Of a DNA stretch of 64,000 bases, positions 1-10,483 are shown in pieces. Both the position numbers and the translations under genes were made by a program. The stretch covers positions 1,922,001 to 1,986,000 of the forward strand of contig OZ345364.1 in the NCBI GenBank assembly GCA_977006965.1. The letters are read 5' to 3'. Numbering within the stretch: position 1 is the stretch's first letter; each line of letters begins with the position of its first letter. This stretch comes from Phymatolithon calcareum. Taxonomy: Eukaryota > Rhodophyta > Florideophyceae > Hapalidiales. The notes under the pieces are model-generated. The model searched no databases. It was given only the letters and a program-made list of their open reading frames with translations, and had not been told where the DNA came from.

Positions 1-264
1 ACATTTACACTCTTCTGACCCACAGAGAAGGAACTTTTAGTTGTGGGAGACATGCCTTTCGTACAGTTTCCAGTCTCGAGATGAGGCTAGATATGTATTT
101 AGTTCTTTTTCAACACAATGTGAACCGAACACAAAGTAAAAGCAGGTAGTACATTACTGTAGTCATTTCTCTTCAAGTGCGCTATTTTGAATTTTATACG
201 ATCTGTCTTTCGAGTTGAATACTATATATAGAAAGTGACACCGAGAGTGAACACAGGCCAATCG

Positions 265-1279
265 TAATTTAGTGGATTTATTGAGAAGGTACCATGTGTC
301 CAACTTCAGGAAAGTCGGCACCTTTCTAATCGCATTATACTAGCATCGAGCTTTGTCAGTTACCTTATTCAGAATTGCATAGTACCACGTCAATGGCTCG
401 TGCCACTTCATTCTCTTCGGTAGGGGTCCATGTGGGCTTCTTCAGGGTTCTGCTGAGCGCACCAATTGCCCATGCTCCTTGTCTACCCATTTCTTCAATC
501 AGCTTAGTTGGGTTCCTAGGGAAGTGTCCTAAAAACCATCTTGCGCAAAGAATTCTGTGTCTGCTTTCTTTCATCCTCGTCGCCTGGTGCGGAAGACCCT
601 TCTCGGAAAACGTTATTTTTCTTGCGTGGCGTTCTTCTTGTTTCTCCCAGCCTCGCCGGAGGCTAGGCTTATCTTGAGGGCCAGCTGCTGTGTTCGCTTC
701 TCGGATGCAGTCAAGTGTTTCAAGTTCGAGCACTGCCCCGGCATCATCGGTCTCTTCTACTGCCTTGCCCAATCTTCGTCTTAACTTGGAGTGTAGGTGT
801 TGTCGGCGGAATTCCTACGGCTCTATTTGACAAAGCTTCATTAGTCTTCTCCAATGCCGCGCTTCCCATTTGCCAAACAGTATCGTTGCCATATCCTTCT
901 GTATTTGCACTGCTGCTGTCGATACGCGGATTGGTATCAGGTGTTATGCGTGTAGCGCACTAATACACTGGCCTGATAAAGGCTTTAAAGAGCCTGATGT
1001 TCTTTTCAGTGCTGTACCCTCTCCTTGCCGTGCCTAGGGAGCTCATGAGTCGCACCTTAGCGCTTGCACTTTTGAATCGCTCCAGAAGCCTGTCGTCACG
1101 GATTCCGTTCTCATCAATAGACGTATCAAGGTATTCTGCTGTGCGCCTTATTTGGACTTTCTCGTTCGCAAGCAGAAGCGCTCTTCTGGTTCTATTCTTG
1201 GGAAGTATAACTGAGTACTTTCGGATCCACCAAGTCATTCGATACATACATGCCCATTCTGTGCATTCATTGAGCATCT
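265..1279 (-). mobile_element. 5'-truncated LINE (non-LTR retrotransposon) with exact TSD
   Basis: The segment is bounded by an exact 15-bp direct repeat, aacacaggccaatcg, at 250-264 and 1280-1294. A repeat of this length and variability is what target-primed insertion of a LINE leaves behind. The only coding signal inside is the C-terminal end of a reverse transcriptase on the minus strand, so the copy is 5'-truncated, as most LINE copies are. The element 3' end lies on the left, towards 265; there is no clear poly(A) tail, only an AT-rich stretch. The first 249 bases of the window, left of the duplication, show no gene. Call is firm on the repeat and the protein motif; family assignment below LINE level is not possible here. 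Confidence 0.75.
365..1277 (-). pseudogene. LINE reverse transcriptase C-terminal fragment
   Basis: Two minus-strand open stretches, 960-1277 and 365-772, lie in different frames. The upstream one ends with the conserved run around FKAFIRPVY, preceded by EYLDTSIDENG and a helical R-rich stretch. This is the usual end of the LINE reverse transcriptase thumb region (YLG...D followed by LYKALVRPVLEY). A stop follows directly, and the reading then continues in another frame as a basic, helical tail ending at 365. The palm-domain catalytic motif (YADD) is not present because the copy is truncated. The protein is therefore dead: it lacks the endonuclease, the catalytic core and a continuous frame. 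Confidence 0.7.
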
Positions 1280-1294
1280 AACACAGGCCAATCG

Positions 1295-2366
1295 ACAGCG
1301 GCACAATGAATTGTACTACGTGCATGCCTTTGTTTTCGTTACAACTGCTATCTGTCTTGTTCTAATAAATATTCCTAATTTGTGTGGTTTACAATTACTG
1401 CTGGGTACTGCTTCAGTTAAGGAAAAGCCTTAGTCCTTTCAAGCGGCTCCGTGATTGCAGTAGATCGACGCTTTGTGAACTTCAAGTGGGAGTTTCGTTA
1501 CTTATTGACAAGTCGGGATCTGGCAATATACGTTGGCTCATAAACTGGAAGTACATTCAGCGGCTGCACATGCGGTGTTAGACAAAATTAAAACTTTTCT
1601 CCTCAAAAGGAGCACAAATTGGATAAAATGCGTATGTAACGATCGAAACTCATTTCGTTGAAAGCGTTTGTATTTATTCACTGCACAAGACGACCTGCGA
1701 CAACGTAACCCCACGGATTTTAGACGCCACAGAGCCCTTCAGGAGAACTGAGAGGAGACTGTCCTCAATCGAAACACATGCTTCTCAAAAGCTCAATGCC
1801 TCTGCCTCGAACTGAGAGGCTGGAAGAACTGGCTTTTATTGCCTTTTACAATATCCTAAATCTTATCTTATCCACGCAAACCAGTCTTGTGTCCTGATTG
1901 CGTGAGTAAATGCCCCGTAATTATGGGTTACCTGAGCTTACCATAGCTAGCCGTGATATCTGCTCAGTAGTTATGGCTCTCACCTGTTAAGTGTCGCCTT
2001 TGCTCCTTGCTTGGAGAACGCTTGGTATGTACCCACATCTACAGGATGCATGACTCGTTTTGGTCTAGATATTAGAGTATGAAAACAGAGCAAAAGTTTC
2101 TTCTGCTTGTAAACATATAACACTCTAAAAGAAACGGCAAGTCAAGCTACATGAGCTTTCTGAATACAAGACGATACCACCAAAATATGCTAAAACTCTG
2201 TACATTACAAAAAGATTCTGCATTATTTAGAAAGTCTTACAGTAAGGCTGCCACAGAAGGTTATCTGAAAAAAGAGCGTGCTGGAGGTTCTCCTTTGTCA
2301 AAACGGCTACAATATCAGCACCCTATATCCATTATATTTCCTGTTCCCATATTTCCCCGAGCCCAG
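1295..2366. other. No gene recognised
   Basis: AT-rich sequence between the LINE copy and the hAT-type element. A few short open frames (for example 1384-1581 and 2151-2648 plus) have no recognisable domain, and the longer one runs across the left end of the neighbouring element, so it is unlikely to be a gene. Confidence 0.5.
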
Positions 2367-3079
2367 CAGGGGTGGAGCCAATTTTTGATTGCGCTGCCAA
2401 GTTACTTGCTCGCAATTGCAATTTTGGGGGATTGCTTCATGGATAGAGATTTCCTTTGGGATTGCAATCCGGGATTGCAAATGAAAAGGAGTCCCCGGAA
2501 TTGCATATTGGATTGCACGCCATGCTTGTACTCGTCATTGGAGATTCGCAATGGGGAAGTCATGTATCAACGGGGAAGCACACCATGCTTTGGGCCCAAA
2601 TCAACCGTACAATTGTCGGGCCAAAATATTGCCATGCTCCCCCAGTGATCCCCTGCACTGTGGAAAAAGCATTTTATTTTCTCGCTTCTGTCGAAATTGA
2701 ATTCCGACATCACAGTTCTTTCTGTTTCAAAAAATTACTGCTCAGCGTCTTGAGAAAGGAAACCGCATAATTACACGTGTAATTATGCGGTTTCCATGTG
2801 CACAACTACACTGTAAATAAGCCATCACCCACGTTTTGAAGCATTCTATTTCCGGAACCCACCTTGCTGGAGCACAATAGCGTGCTACGCCTCAGAAAAA
2901 GTAGTGGATTTATCGAATTGAAGTTGGTATTGATTTCGAATCGTTGAATTGCAGTAGGGATTGCTTCCTGTTGAGAGGTGGGATTGCAGTTGGGATAGCA
3001 AAAATAATCTGGGAGCAATTCGATTGCGAGATTGCTTTATAGACAGCAATCCCCAGCAATCAAATTTGCTCGGCCCCTG
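2367..3079. mobile_element. hAT-type non-autonomous element (MITE-like), 713 bp
   Basis: The left end reads CAGGGGTGGAGCC and continues to ATTTTTGATTGC. The right end, read in reverse complement, is CAGGGGCCGAGC continuing to AAATTTGATTGC. The ends are flanked by 8-bp near-direct repeats, GAGCCCAG (2359-2366) and GAGGCCAG (3080-3087), with one mismatch. A CAGGG-type terminus with an 8-bp target duplication is the hallmark of the hAT superfamily. The ends carry many copies of the short motif attgc/gcaat in both orientations (for example 2409-2500 and 2945-3060), like the subterminal transposase-binding repeats of hAT elements. No transposase is encoded. The element at 57685-58467 shares the terminal and subterminal design. 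Confidence 0.75.
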
Positions 3080-4320
3080 GAGGCCAGTGCGTCCGGCCGG
3101 ACCAGGAAGTCAACAAAGCATCTGCAGAGATTTTTCAAAAGGCAGTTACATCACTAAGACTAAGCCATAAGACATATTCAGCTTGGACTATACTTTTTCA
3201 GACATATTATATTTCAAAGTTCTGAGCTTAGTATCGCAAGACTGTACTAAATAACAAAACATGGTTGACAGACTGTAACCTGGCTGAAAATTCGTGGCAG
3301 AGTCAGGACTATCATAATATATCATAAGCGGGCAAAAATGCCGGTTCCAGGCCAGGATCGTCACTTTACAAGTGCGTAGAAGTCAAAAAGGACTGTCGCT
3401 CCAAATCTAGCTACGACACTTGTTAATGCGTTCATCCAACTGTGGAGAAGGGGCTCAGGGAGGTAATCATCGAAAAACGAGACCGAACCGCGGGGTGTTC
3501 AAGTGGGAGAATGCTCCTTGAAGTAAAAATTGTAGGTTTTCCTCGGTCGACTCGATCCGTTCAGATAGGGGACACTTCAATTTCCGTCTCGACCGCCGTC
3601 GATATAAATTAGGGACAGCCAAGGGCCGTTAGGACCTCAAAATGACCTATCGGGGATATTTACAGTGGCAATGCACAATTGAAGCACTTCAAAAATCGCG
3701 GACGGCGGACCTGTAGCTTTTCCGCGCCTATATTCCGGCAAGACACTCGTTACTTCACATGTCTTTTGACGGCAGGATATTGCGCGCAAAACCGCGCGCT
3801 GTCGATGGTACAGGAGGACGCGCTTGATGAAGTCGAGTTTGGCGGTATGGGCGAGGCAGAGGCATCGACAAGATTTGAAGCACACATCAAGCGCATGGAG
3901 ATCGATCGGGTGAAGTGGTTCGGTTGGTTCTTTTCGCGCATTCTATCGCGTTGCGTTGGGTGGAGAAATTACTGCGGTGAACGGATCTCGTATTCTGCGG
4001 TTGCGTTGACGCGAGGTCGGGCGTGTACGGGAGGCGGAACGCATCCGGATGGTAGCCGGTTCTCTGGCTGTGATCGGGGTCAGGCAAGCAATTGATCGCG
4101 TGGTGAGAATAATATAAGATGCCGGAAAGAAAACGTATGTACTTTTCGTGGACAAGATTTCGCCGCTAAAGCTTCAAAATTCAAAGACATGGGTGCGTTT
4201 GTACTATTGGCGAAAGCGTTGCGTGCGATCGTTATTTTCGCATTAGCGCTGTCTAACGCTCTGACTTCGACTACGACTTCAAAACCTCTTTTCCGCACCG
4301 ATTTAGAATACATCAATTCT
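3080..4320. other. No confident gene; possible short coding stretch 3808-4095
   Basis: Intergenic sequence between the hAT-type element and the large minus-strand gene. On the plus strand, 3808-4095 reads MVQEDALDEVEFGGMGEA and continues with an amphipathic stretch that has protein-like composition, but no family is recognised. If the neighbouring 4.3-10.5 kb gene is a mobile element, one of its ends should lie in this stretch; I could not find a matching inverted end here and beyond 10.5 kb by eye. Confidence 0.3.
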
Positions 4321-5034
4321 TTAAAATGGTATGTCCTCTATCAGGTCTACCATCTCGTCCAGTTCTTCAACATTATTCTCTACGTCAGGCCAAATCCCTC
4401 GATTCCGAGAGTCAGTGCTATTGGTCCTATCGCTTTCTGTGTCACTTTCCTCACCATTGTTTGCACCGAGCTCTTCGGTGGCACTAGTATCACCGGCACC
4501 TTGCCCTGTCCGGTTTGAGCACATTTGCAGAGGGCATTTACATTTCACACCACACAGGCCCCCACGATTAACACAGGAGCACCTTGACGTAGGCTGGCAA
4601 CACTCCCGATTTCCGCTTTTTCCGCATCCGCATTGCGGCGGTCGCAGATGCTTCATAATGCTGTTTCGAGTTTTGACGTCCTCATTAGCAACCATAATTG
4701 GAATGCCGTCAATAAATCCGAACTCAGGTCCGCATTGCACTTCCCCGAGCATTAGATTATCCAGTTTGCACCAGTACTCGTACCAGTTCCATACAATGGC
4801 TCTTCGATGAACATGTCGAAAGTCGGACTCTTGTGGGAGAAGATGTGACCCTGACTTTTTCCTAGGATTAAACGCAATCTCCATTCTGGCGGCCTTTCGC
4901 CATTCTGTGGAAAAAGGCTCACAGCTCAGCGATGGAAGCTTTAAATTAGACTTGTACAGGATAAACGCAGCGTAAAATAGCCGAAACACGCTCTCCACAG
5001 TCTTAAAATCCCCAATTAAGTCCTTGTTCGCAAA
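4321..5034 (-). pseudogene. CXC/PIN large protein, C-terminal CXC cysteine tail
   Basis: The same frame as the PIN part continues past the TAA at 5035-5037. About 115 residues in comes a cysteine cluster: QCGCGKSGNRECC, then RCSCVNRGGLCGVKCKC and CSNR. This spacing resembles the CXC (Tesmin/TSO1) zinc-binding motif, which binds DNA in the proteins where it is known. An acidic Ser/Thr/Asp/Glu-rich tail of about 60 residues follows and ends at 4321. The tail is the last part of a gene that, without its two frameshifts and two stops, would encode about 2,000 residues on the minus strand. Confidence 0.6.
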
Positions 5035-6876
5035 TTATGCCCTTACTAGCTGCTTTGGGTTTGCAACTTCAAAGCCATTGTTAAAATCATTTCCAATTAA
5101 ACATGTCAGATGCACCCAAGCCTCTTTTGATATTCGTAATGTGTCAAGCGCTTCTGAGAGCTTTCTGATATCTGCATATGAGTGATGGAGCTTAACAAAT
5201 ACTTCCGCTCCACCAAACAACCCCTTTCCAACAGCAGCAAGGGCCAAGGGTATATTATCCGTATCGTCCGAAATCTGCAAACAGGTAATTTGAGAGCTTT
5301 CATTTAAATGGGGACGGAATACTTCATTGTGATAAGCGAATGAGAGAACAGACTGCATTCTCAACTCACCCTCACCAACTCTTGTTTCCAGCTCTGGAAC
5401 GGTCGAGAGCTTCAAATATGGTCCCAAAGAATCTGGGCGTCGTCGGGGGATATCATGTCTTACCGCCAACCTGCATTTTGATGCAGATGCATCTTGACGG
5501 CATGCATCTACGATTTCGGTTAATTATTCTGTGCAGTGGTATATTATTGCGCATCCATCTTCATAGCATCCGATTTTTAACTCTTCAGGAGCGACGGAAC
5601 TTGCTGCTACTACAGGAGAGTACGCGATAAGAGCTCCATGGACTCTAATTGGTGTTCTTTCTGCGAAGCGCTTACGGAGAGGCATTTTTCCAGATTGACA
5701 GAGAACGCTCGCTGCAACGCAGTTGACAAAACGACGTTTTTGTTCCTGAATATCAAAAACTTCCCTTCGCCAGTCTTTTGGAGGAGCTCCATCTAGATTA
5801 AAAACGAAACATTGAGCTGTGCTTTCTGGCAGTTCATTACAAACATCTGTGCTTTCCTGGTATCTTTTAAAGTGTACATACAGCTTAGCAGCAGGAACTA
5901 GACTTGGATCATCGAAATGAATATCTGCTGACGCGGTTCCGTCGCCTGCACCAGCATACGCAGACGATAATATTTTGCTTGCAATTTTTTCAACGTGCAT
6001 GCCAACTGTTAGGGAATATAATGAGTTAAGCTTTGAATGGACGGCATTCATTCCGTCAATTGCAACAAGAACGGTTCCAGAAAACGAGGGAGTATGGCTG
6101 TCAAAAAGGAACGGAGCGCATTTTGAAACTTCAGGTCCAACAACCTCAGAGGATAGTAAGGCAATCTGAGTCTCTTTCACAGTATCTGATTTTTTTGCTT
6201 CTCGTGGTAGGTCTGTCCCGGGCTCCATCATAGCCAAAGGATATGCAGAAACAAGATCAATGTTTTCCCGGATCATGGATGCTAAATGATGAATTCCTTT
6301 TCTCTCAGCCTCTGCCAAGTCCTTTCCTCGCGCGCGAATTACGCTTCCAGTAAGATTTTTCCTTCGAGATATTTCTCGCTTTCTTCTGGCCTCAACAGTG
6401 TTCTTGTTCGCAGCATCTCTTGCAGCAGAAAACCCACCAACGGCATGCTTCCGTGTCCAACCGCGAAATGGCCTGGTCCAATCACGCCAGGGATGCAATA
6501 AGGCTCTCGCATGCTCCTCGAAGGCACGAATACCTCTGTTGTGAATATTTAGCATATGGTCTGTCATTACATCTGACAAAGAGAGCTTGTCGGGCACCAA
6601 TACATTGCATAGTACAGGATTGTCCATGTGTGCTTCATCCAAGAGCGCGTTGTTCAAGCCGCGCCGACCGCTTATCCGCTGAAACATAAGCTTCACATTA
6701 ACAGTGCCACGCTTTTCATTGTCAGCTTTAGAGGCCACGATACAGTGCTCAGATTGTCGATCTGCTCGACTGGGGCATGACGCCAGAGCCTTCAGCGCGG
6801 GGACACCTCGGTACAGGTCGACAGTAGTATAAAAAGACTGGATTATAGAGCTTGCAGTTCCCTTCCGAGAGCCCAT
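5035..6876 (-). pseudogene. CXC/PIN large protein, FEN1/XPG-like PIN nuclease region
   Basis: Third part of the gene, in one frame interrupted by a TAA at about 5524. It contains VAIDGMNAVHS, then about 90 residues later FNLDGAPPKDWRREVF with a KRR run, and after the stop SDDTDNIPLALAAV followed by HLTCLIGNDFNNGFE. This order (D at the start of a strand, a second acidic strand with K/R, then an SDD/TD cluster) is that of the FEN1/XPG-type PIN-like nucleases. In the animal relatives the last block reads SDDTDVLVL...GCDTTS. The reading frame goes through the stop without loss of similarity, so the stop is a nonsense mutation, not a domain end. A second in-frame TAA at 5035-5037 leads into the CXC tail. 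Confidence 0.6.
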
Positions 6877-8324
6877 CTTAGTCGCACGAACACCGTGAGT
6901 TTCAAGAAATTCGTCGAACTGCAGCTTAGCCCCCTATTACCAGAGATGCTCGCACAATTCCCAGTTGAAGTGCAGTAGAGGCGTTCTAATACGCTCTGTG
7001 GCATTGTTGCTTTCTCCAACATGTCGTAAAGCGACGCTGCTTGATAGGTGGTCTTTGTAGTCTGATAAATAAGAGGTACCATTGAAGCAAGCAAACTGTT
7101 GCGACCGACACCGTTCCCATGCCGCCCTAAGAAATGGAACATCACTGGGGGAATTAATATATCAAGGATAGACGTGCATACAAATCTTGTGTTCGGCTCT
7201 GAAATATCTTGGCAAGCTTGCTCAAATGCTCGGACAATTTTATCCCCCAGTGCTGCAACACCGGGTGTAAAAAAGTTCTTGTCCACATTGAGATTAAAAC
7301 ACTCTGGATACGAGCCACTTGTTTGATTAGCTAAGTCCGCATACATACTTCGCAAGGGAACTGCAGAGTCGCCCCCGGTTGTCGGAGAAAATTCCGCTGC
7401 CTGCAGGTCCGAGTGTGAGCTATCAGCCAGGACTTCGATAACCCGAGGAATGATAGAGGAGAGGACTTGTAAAAAGAAACGAAGATTTGTTTTTGGATTT
7501 TTCGTAGACCGAAAACGACTTTGTGCCCCCGGGGTTAGGCCGCTGTCTTTCGCCATAGCATCCATAAACGCGTTAAAGCATAAGATTTTTGCTGTATGAA
7601 ACAATGCCATGCCGGCATGGAAGTATCCAAGGCAAACTATTAGAGACTCAAACTCTGCGTTTCTCCGTCCCGGAGGAGCATCATGAACAATTTTTGCTTG
7701 CCGCAGAAAGAGAGGGCCATCGGAAACGAGAGGAACGTAAACGTTAGATTCGCTATTTTCATTTTCGCCATAGGCTTCCTTGGTTGTTTCAAGGCACATG
7801 CGCATAACTTCTAGTGCTTTCTCTTCCGTATTAGATGCATCTGTTGATATGTTAAGCATGACTGGCGTTGTCACTGGTGCCCAACCATTTTCAGTAGGCC
7901 AGTCATCATTCAACGCTCTATTCAGCAGGTGAGCAAGGCTCACAGACGCAAGAGGATCTCGGGACATTAAGTTTTCCCGAAAGTGCCAAACAAGACCGCA
8001 GACCAAAACAGAACAAGAACGAGATGTCCTTCCCCGGTCTGAAACGCGGTCGCAGTGGAGAAGGTGTCTCGGGGATGGAAAGTGCTCCAGAGTGAGCGGA
8101 GAAAATTTTTCCTGGCAAACAATTGGTGCAGTCTCGTCAGTCTGAGCTCCCATAACCAGCGTTCCGTGCATTGTTTTTGACTCCCCGGCAACGTGCTGAA
8201 CGTTAAAATAGACCTCCTTGTCAATATTATCCCATATCCATGTGGTATGTAAATTGTTTTGAAGTTTATCAGCCAGTTTCATTGCAGAATTGCGCTGATA
8301 AAGTCTCGCACGTTTTCTCTGCAT
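6843..8324 (-). pseudogene. CXC/PIN large protein, middle part with WDNID block (493 residues)
   Basis: This frame continues the gene after a frameshift at about 8280-8320. Near its start it contains WDNIDKEVYF and, some 15 residues later, GESKTMHGT. In the animal CXC-tailed family the same place holds a DNFD...VETL...K.TLHDT block; the match in spacing and residues is why I link the two. The rest is mostly helical with no recognised domain. The frame ends at 6843, overlapping the next frame by 34 bases. It could hold the core of a transposase, since acidic residues are conserved in this block, but no DDE triad can be proven by eye. Confidence 0.55.
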
Positions 8325-10483
8325 GCTGTTGTATGAGCGGCAATTCCAAACCCATTACACACCTGCACAACACTCTTCGTGCATTCGACGTGAAGAAGTC
8401 GTCCTAGGCAATCAGAAATTAGACCAGTACCCGATTTCCGGCGGTTATTCGCCGCTTGCTCAATTCGATACAACGCATGTGCTAGATGTCTGCAATCGGA
8501 CGGGGAGAGTAGGCGAATTGATGCGGCAGAGATGTCTTTACATCCGTGTGGAAATGGAATGTTTTCAAGCTTCAGTATTAATCTCTCTCTCAGAACAAAT
8601 GCCTCTGCTTCAAGGCGTTTTACAAACTGCCCTCTAGTCTCTGTTGCCATCATTTCGTCACGCAAAAGCCTTGGATCACTGTCGCAAACGAAGCGTACGC
8701 ACTCAAGCAGGGGGAATTCATCTTCGAACAGATTTCTTCCGGATGCTGCGAGTCGGGCATATGTTTCCCCTAGATCTTTAAGAACCTTGCTTTTCTCCTT
8801 GCTTTTGAGATCCCTGGCGTAAGTTTTTTCCGCATCGCGATTAGTAGAAGCAGCAGTTAAGTATGCACGCATCTGAGAATGTGTCATTATCGCGCAGCCT
8901 TTCTTTCGTTTGCCGGTGGATAGACTCACAAGTTCGGTGTGCGTAGATATTGCACGCAAGAACGTTCGGTAACTCACAGGATTTTTTTGGTTCTTTTCGG
9001 CCATTTCCGCATATTCCGAAAACATGTCCTTGCTCCACATACTCTGCTCCTTCTCCAAGCCTTCTTCGCACTGCAAAGAAGACTCCGCAGACTTTAGGTA
9101 TTGCACTAACAAAGCCTGCTGAATTCTATCAACCTCCTTGTCAATGGCACAGTCCCCTTCCTCAATCGATGAACTAATATGCTCCAGGCTCTTCGTCGTG
9201 TCTCCTTCTTTTGTGCACCTCCAAATGACCGTATAGCACGTTGGGCAGCATCGAGCGCTTTCGAAAAACGTGTCATAGTCTCCATCAAACTCGTCCCAGT
9301 CACAGAAATCAGTTCGGTCGGCAATGTCGTCCATAATAGACTTTGTTTTGTTGCCGATAGAAAGGTAAATAGAATCATCATTCTGCACTTTCGATATTAG
9401 ACGACCGATTTTTCGCCCCCTCGTCTTCGAGCTTATCATTTTGCGACATAACGAACAGTGGAAGTTTTCGGCCTTGTATGTTTCAGCAGCTCGTTTACAC
9501 GCCATAAAATGAGCACCGCAGACAACAGAGGCATCACCGGGTGCGCAGTGCAATACGCTGCGCGTGAATTCCAAAGCAGGCAACGAAGAAAAGCAGTGCT
9601 GGAGCTCAGTCCTAGATATCCAAACGCTTTCAATAACCGACAAAAAATCAGTCTCATCGTTGCCAATGATATGCATCAGTGTACGTCTCAATCCATTCAA
9701 AAGGCGTGTGTTTTGTCCTTCCATCCTCGAATGGATGGCATCGTCCCCAACATGTTGGCACAATTTGCATTTTTGGTCGGTCCTTTGATTGAACGTTCCG
9801 CCTTTGTGTTCAGTCTGCAGTGGTAGCTTGCCCTCGCCCGCTGAATTAACTTCAAAATCGCTTGGCGTATCGTTATGAACAGTAGGATTCTTGCCCGAAC
9901 CTGCCAGAGAAGCGCTTTGCTGTTGTGTGTCACCCAATGAAGCAGATATTCCATTAGACGCATCGCGTATTTCGACGCCTCCACCAGGAGCCTGGTCTGA
10001 TTCTGTCGGTAGTTGCTCAGGAACATGATCAGTTGCTTGTCTAATATCGCTGCATAGAGCCGACAGAGATGAAGGGACGTCTGTAGATTTGTTCACAACT
10101 TGCTCTTCAGTATCGCATCGAGAATCACGTGCTTTCCTTGCCTCCTTGGAGGCATCAGAGCGCCTTTTTCCCCGTGCAGCACGTCGACTTTTTGGAGTAA
10201 CTGTCCCGTTATTTCCCGTAGCCTTTTCAGCTTCATGGAGGCGCTTATTTAGGGCTTTAACACAAGTTTGGCAAACGGAAGATTCTGGGGTTTTCAGTTT
10301 TGGAATTTTCGTCGTAGGAGGGAGACGAACATCAATTTCGCCCAGAATGAGAAATAATATGCCATTTGGGAAATGTCTCTCGATTCTATCACGCAGTGTA
10401 GCTGACATCGGCCTGTTCGTCGCTAAATTTCTTCGGCACGTTTGACACGGCGGTGGTGGATCATTTCCGACTGTACTGCCCAT
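8279..10483 (-). pseudogene. CXC/PIN large protein, N-terminal Cys-rich part (734 residues)
   Basis: First and longest open frame of the broken gene at 4321-10483. It starts at an ATG (10483) and carries scattered CxxC pairs: CQTCRRN near residue 13, CQTCVKA near 73, KCKLCQH near 240, HCSLCRK near 340 and CCPTCYT near 410. A basic, Ser/Thr-rich linker lies between the first and second groups. These look like zinc-binding or DNA-binding modules. The C-terminal half is helical. The frame ends at 8279 but overlaps the next frame by about 45 bases with protein similarity running on, so a single frameshift separates the two. I know related large proteins only as uncharacterised animal proteins with a Tesmin/TSO1-like CXC tail; similarity is from motif order, not from alignment. 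Confidence 0.6.

Noticed and set aside
8279-8324. Programmed ribosomal frameshift joining the parts of the CXC/PIN gene
   Set aside because: No slippery heptamer could be pointed to at both overlaps, and in-frame stops further on show that the gene is decayed anyway.
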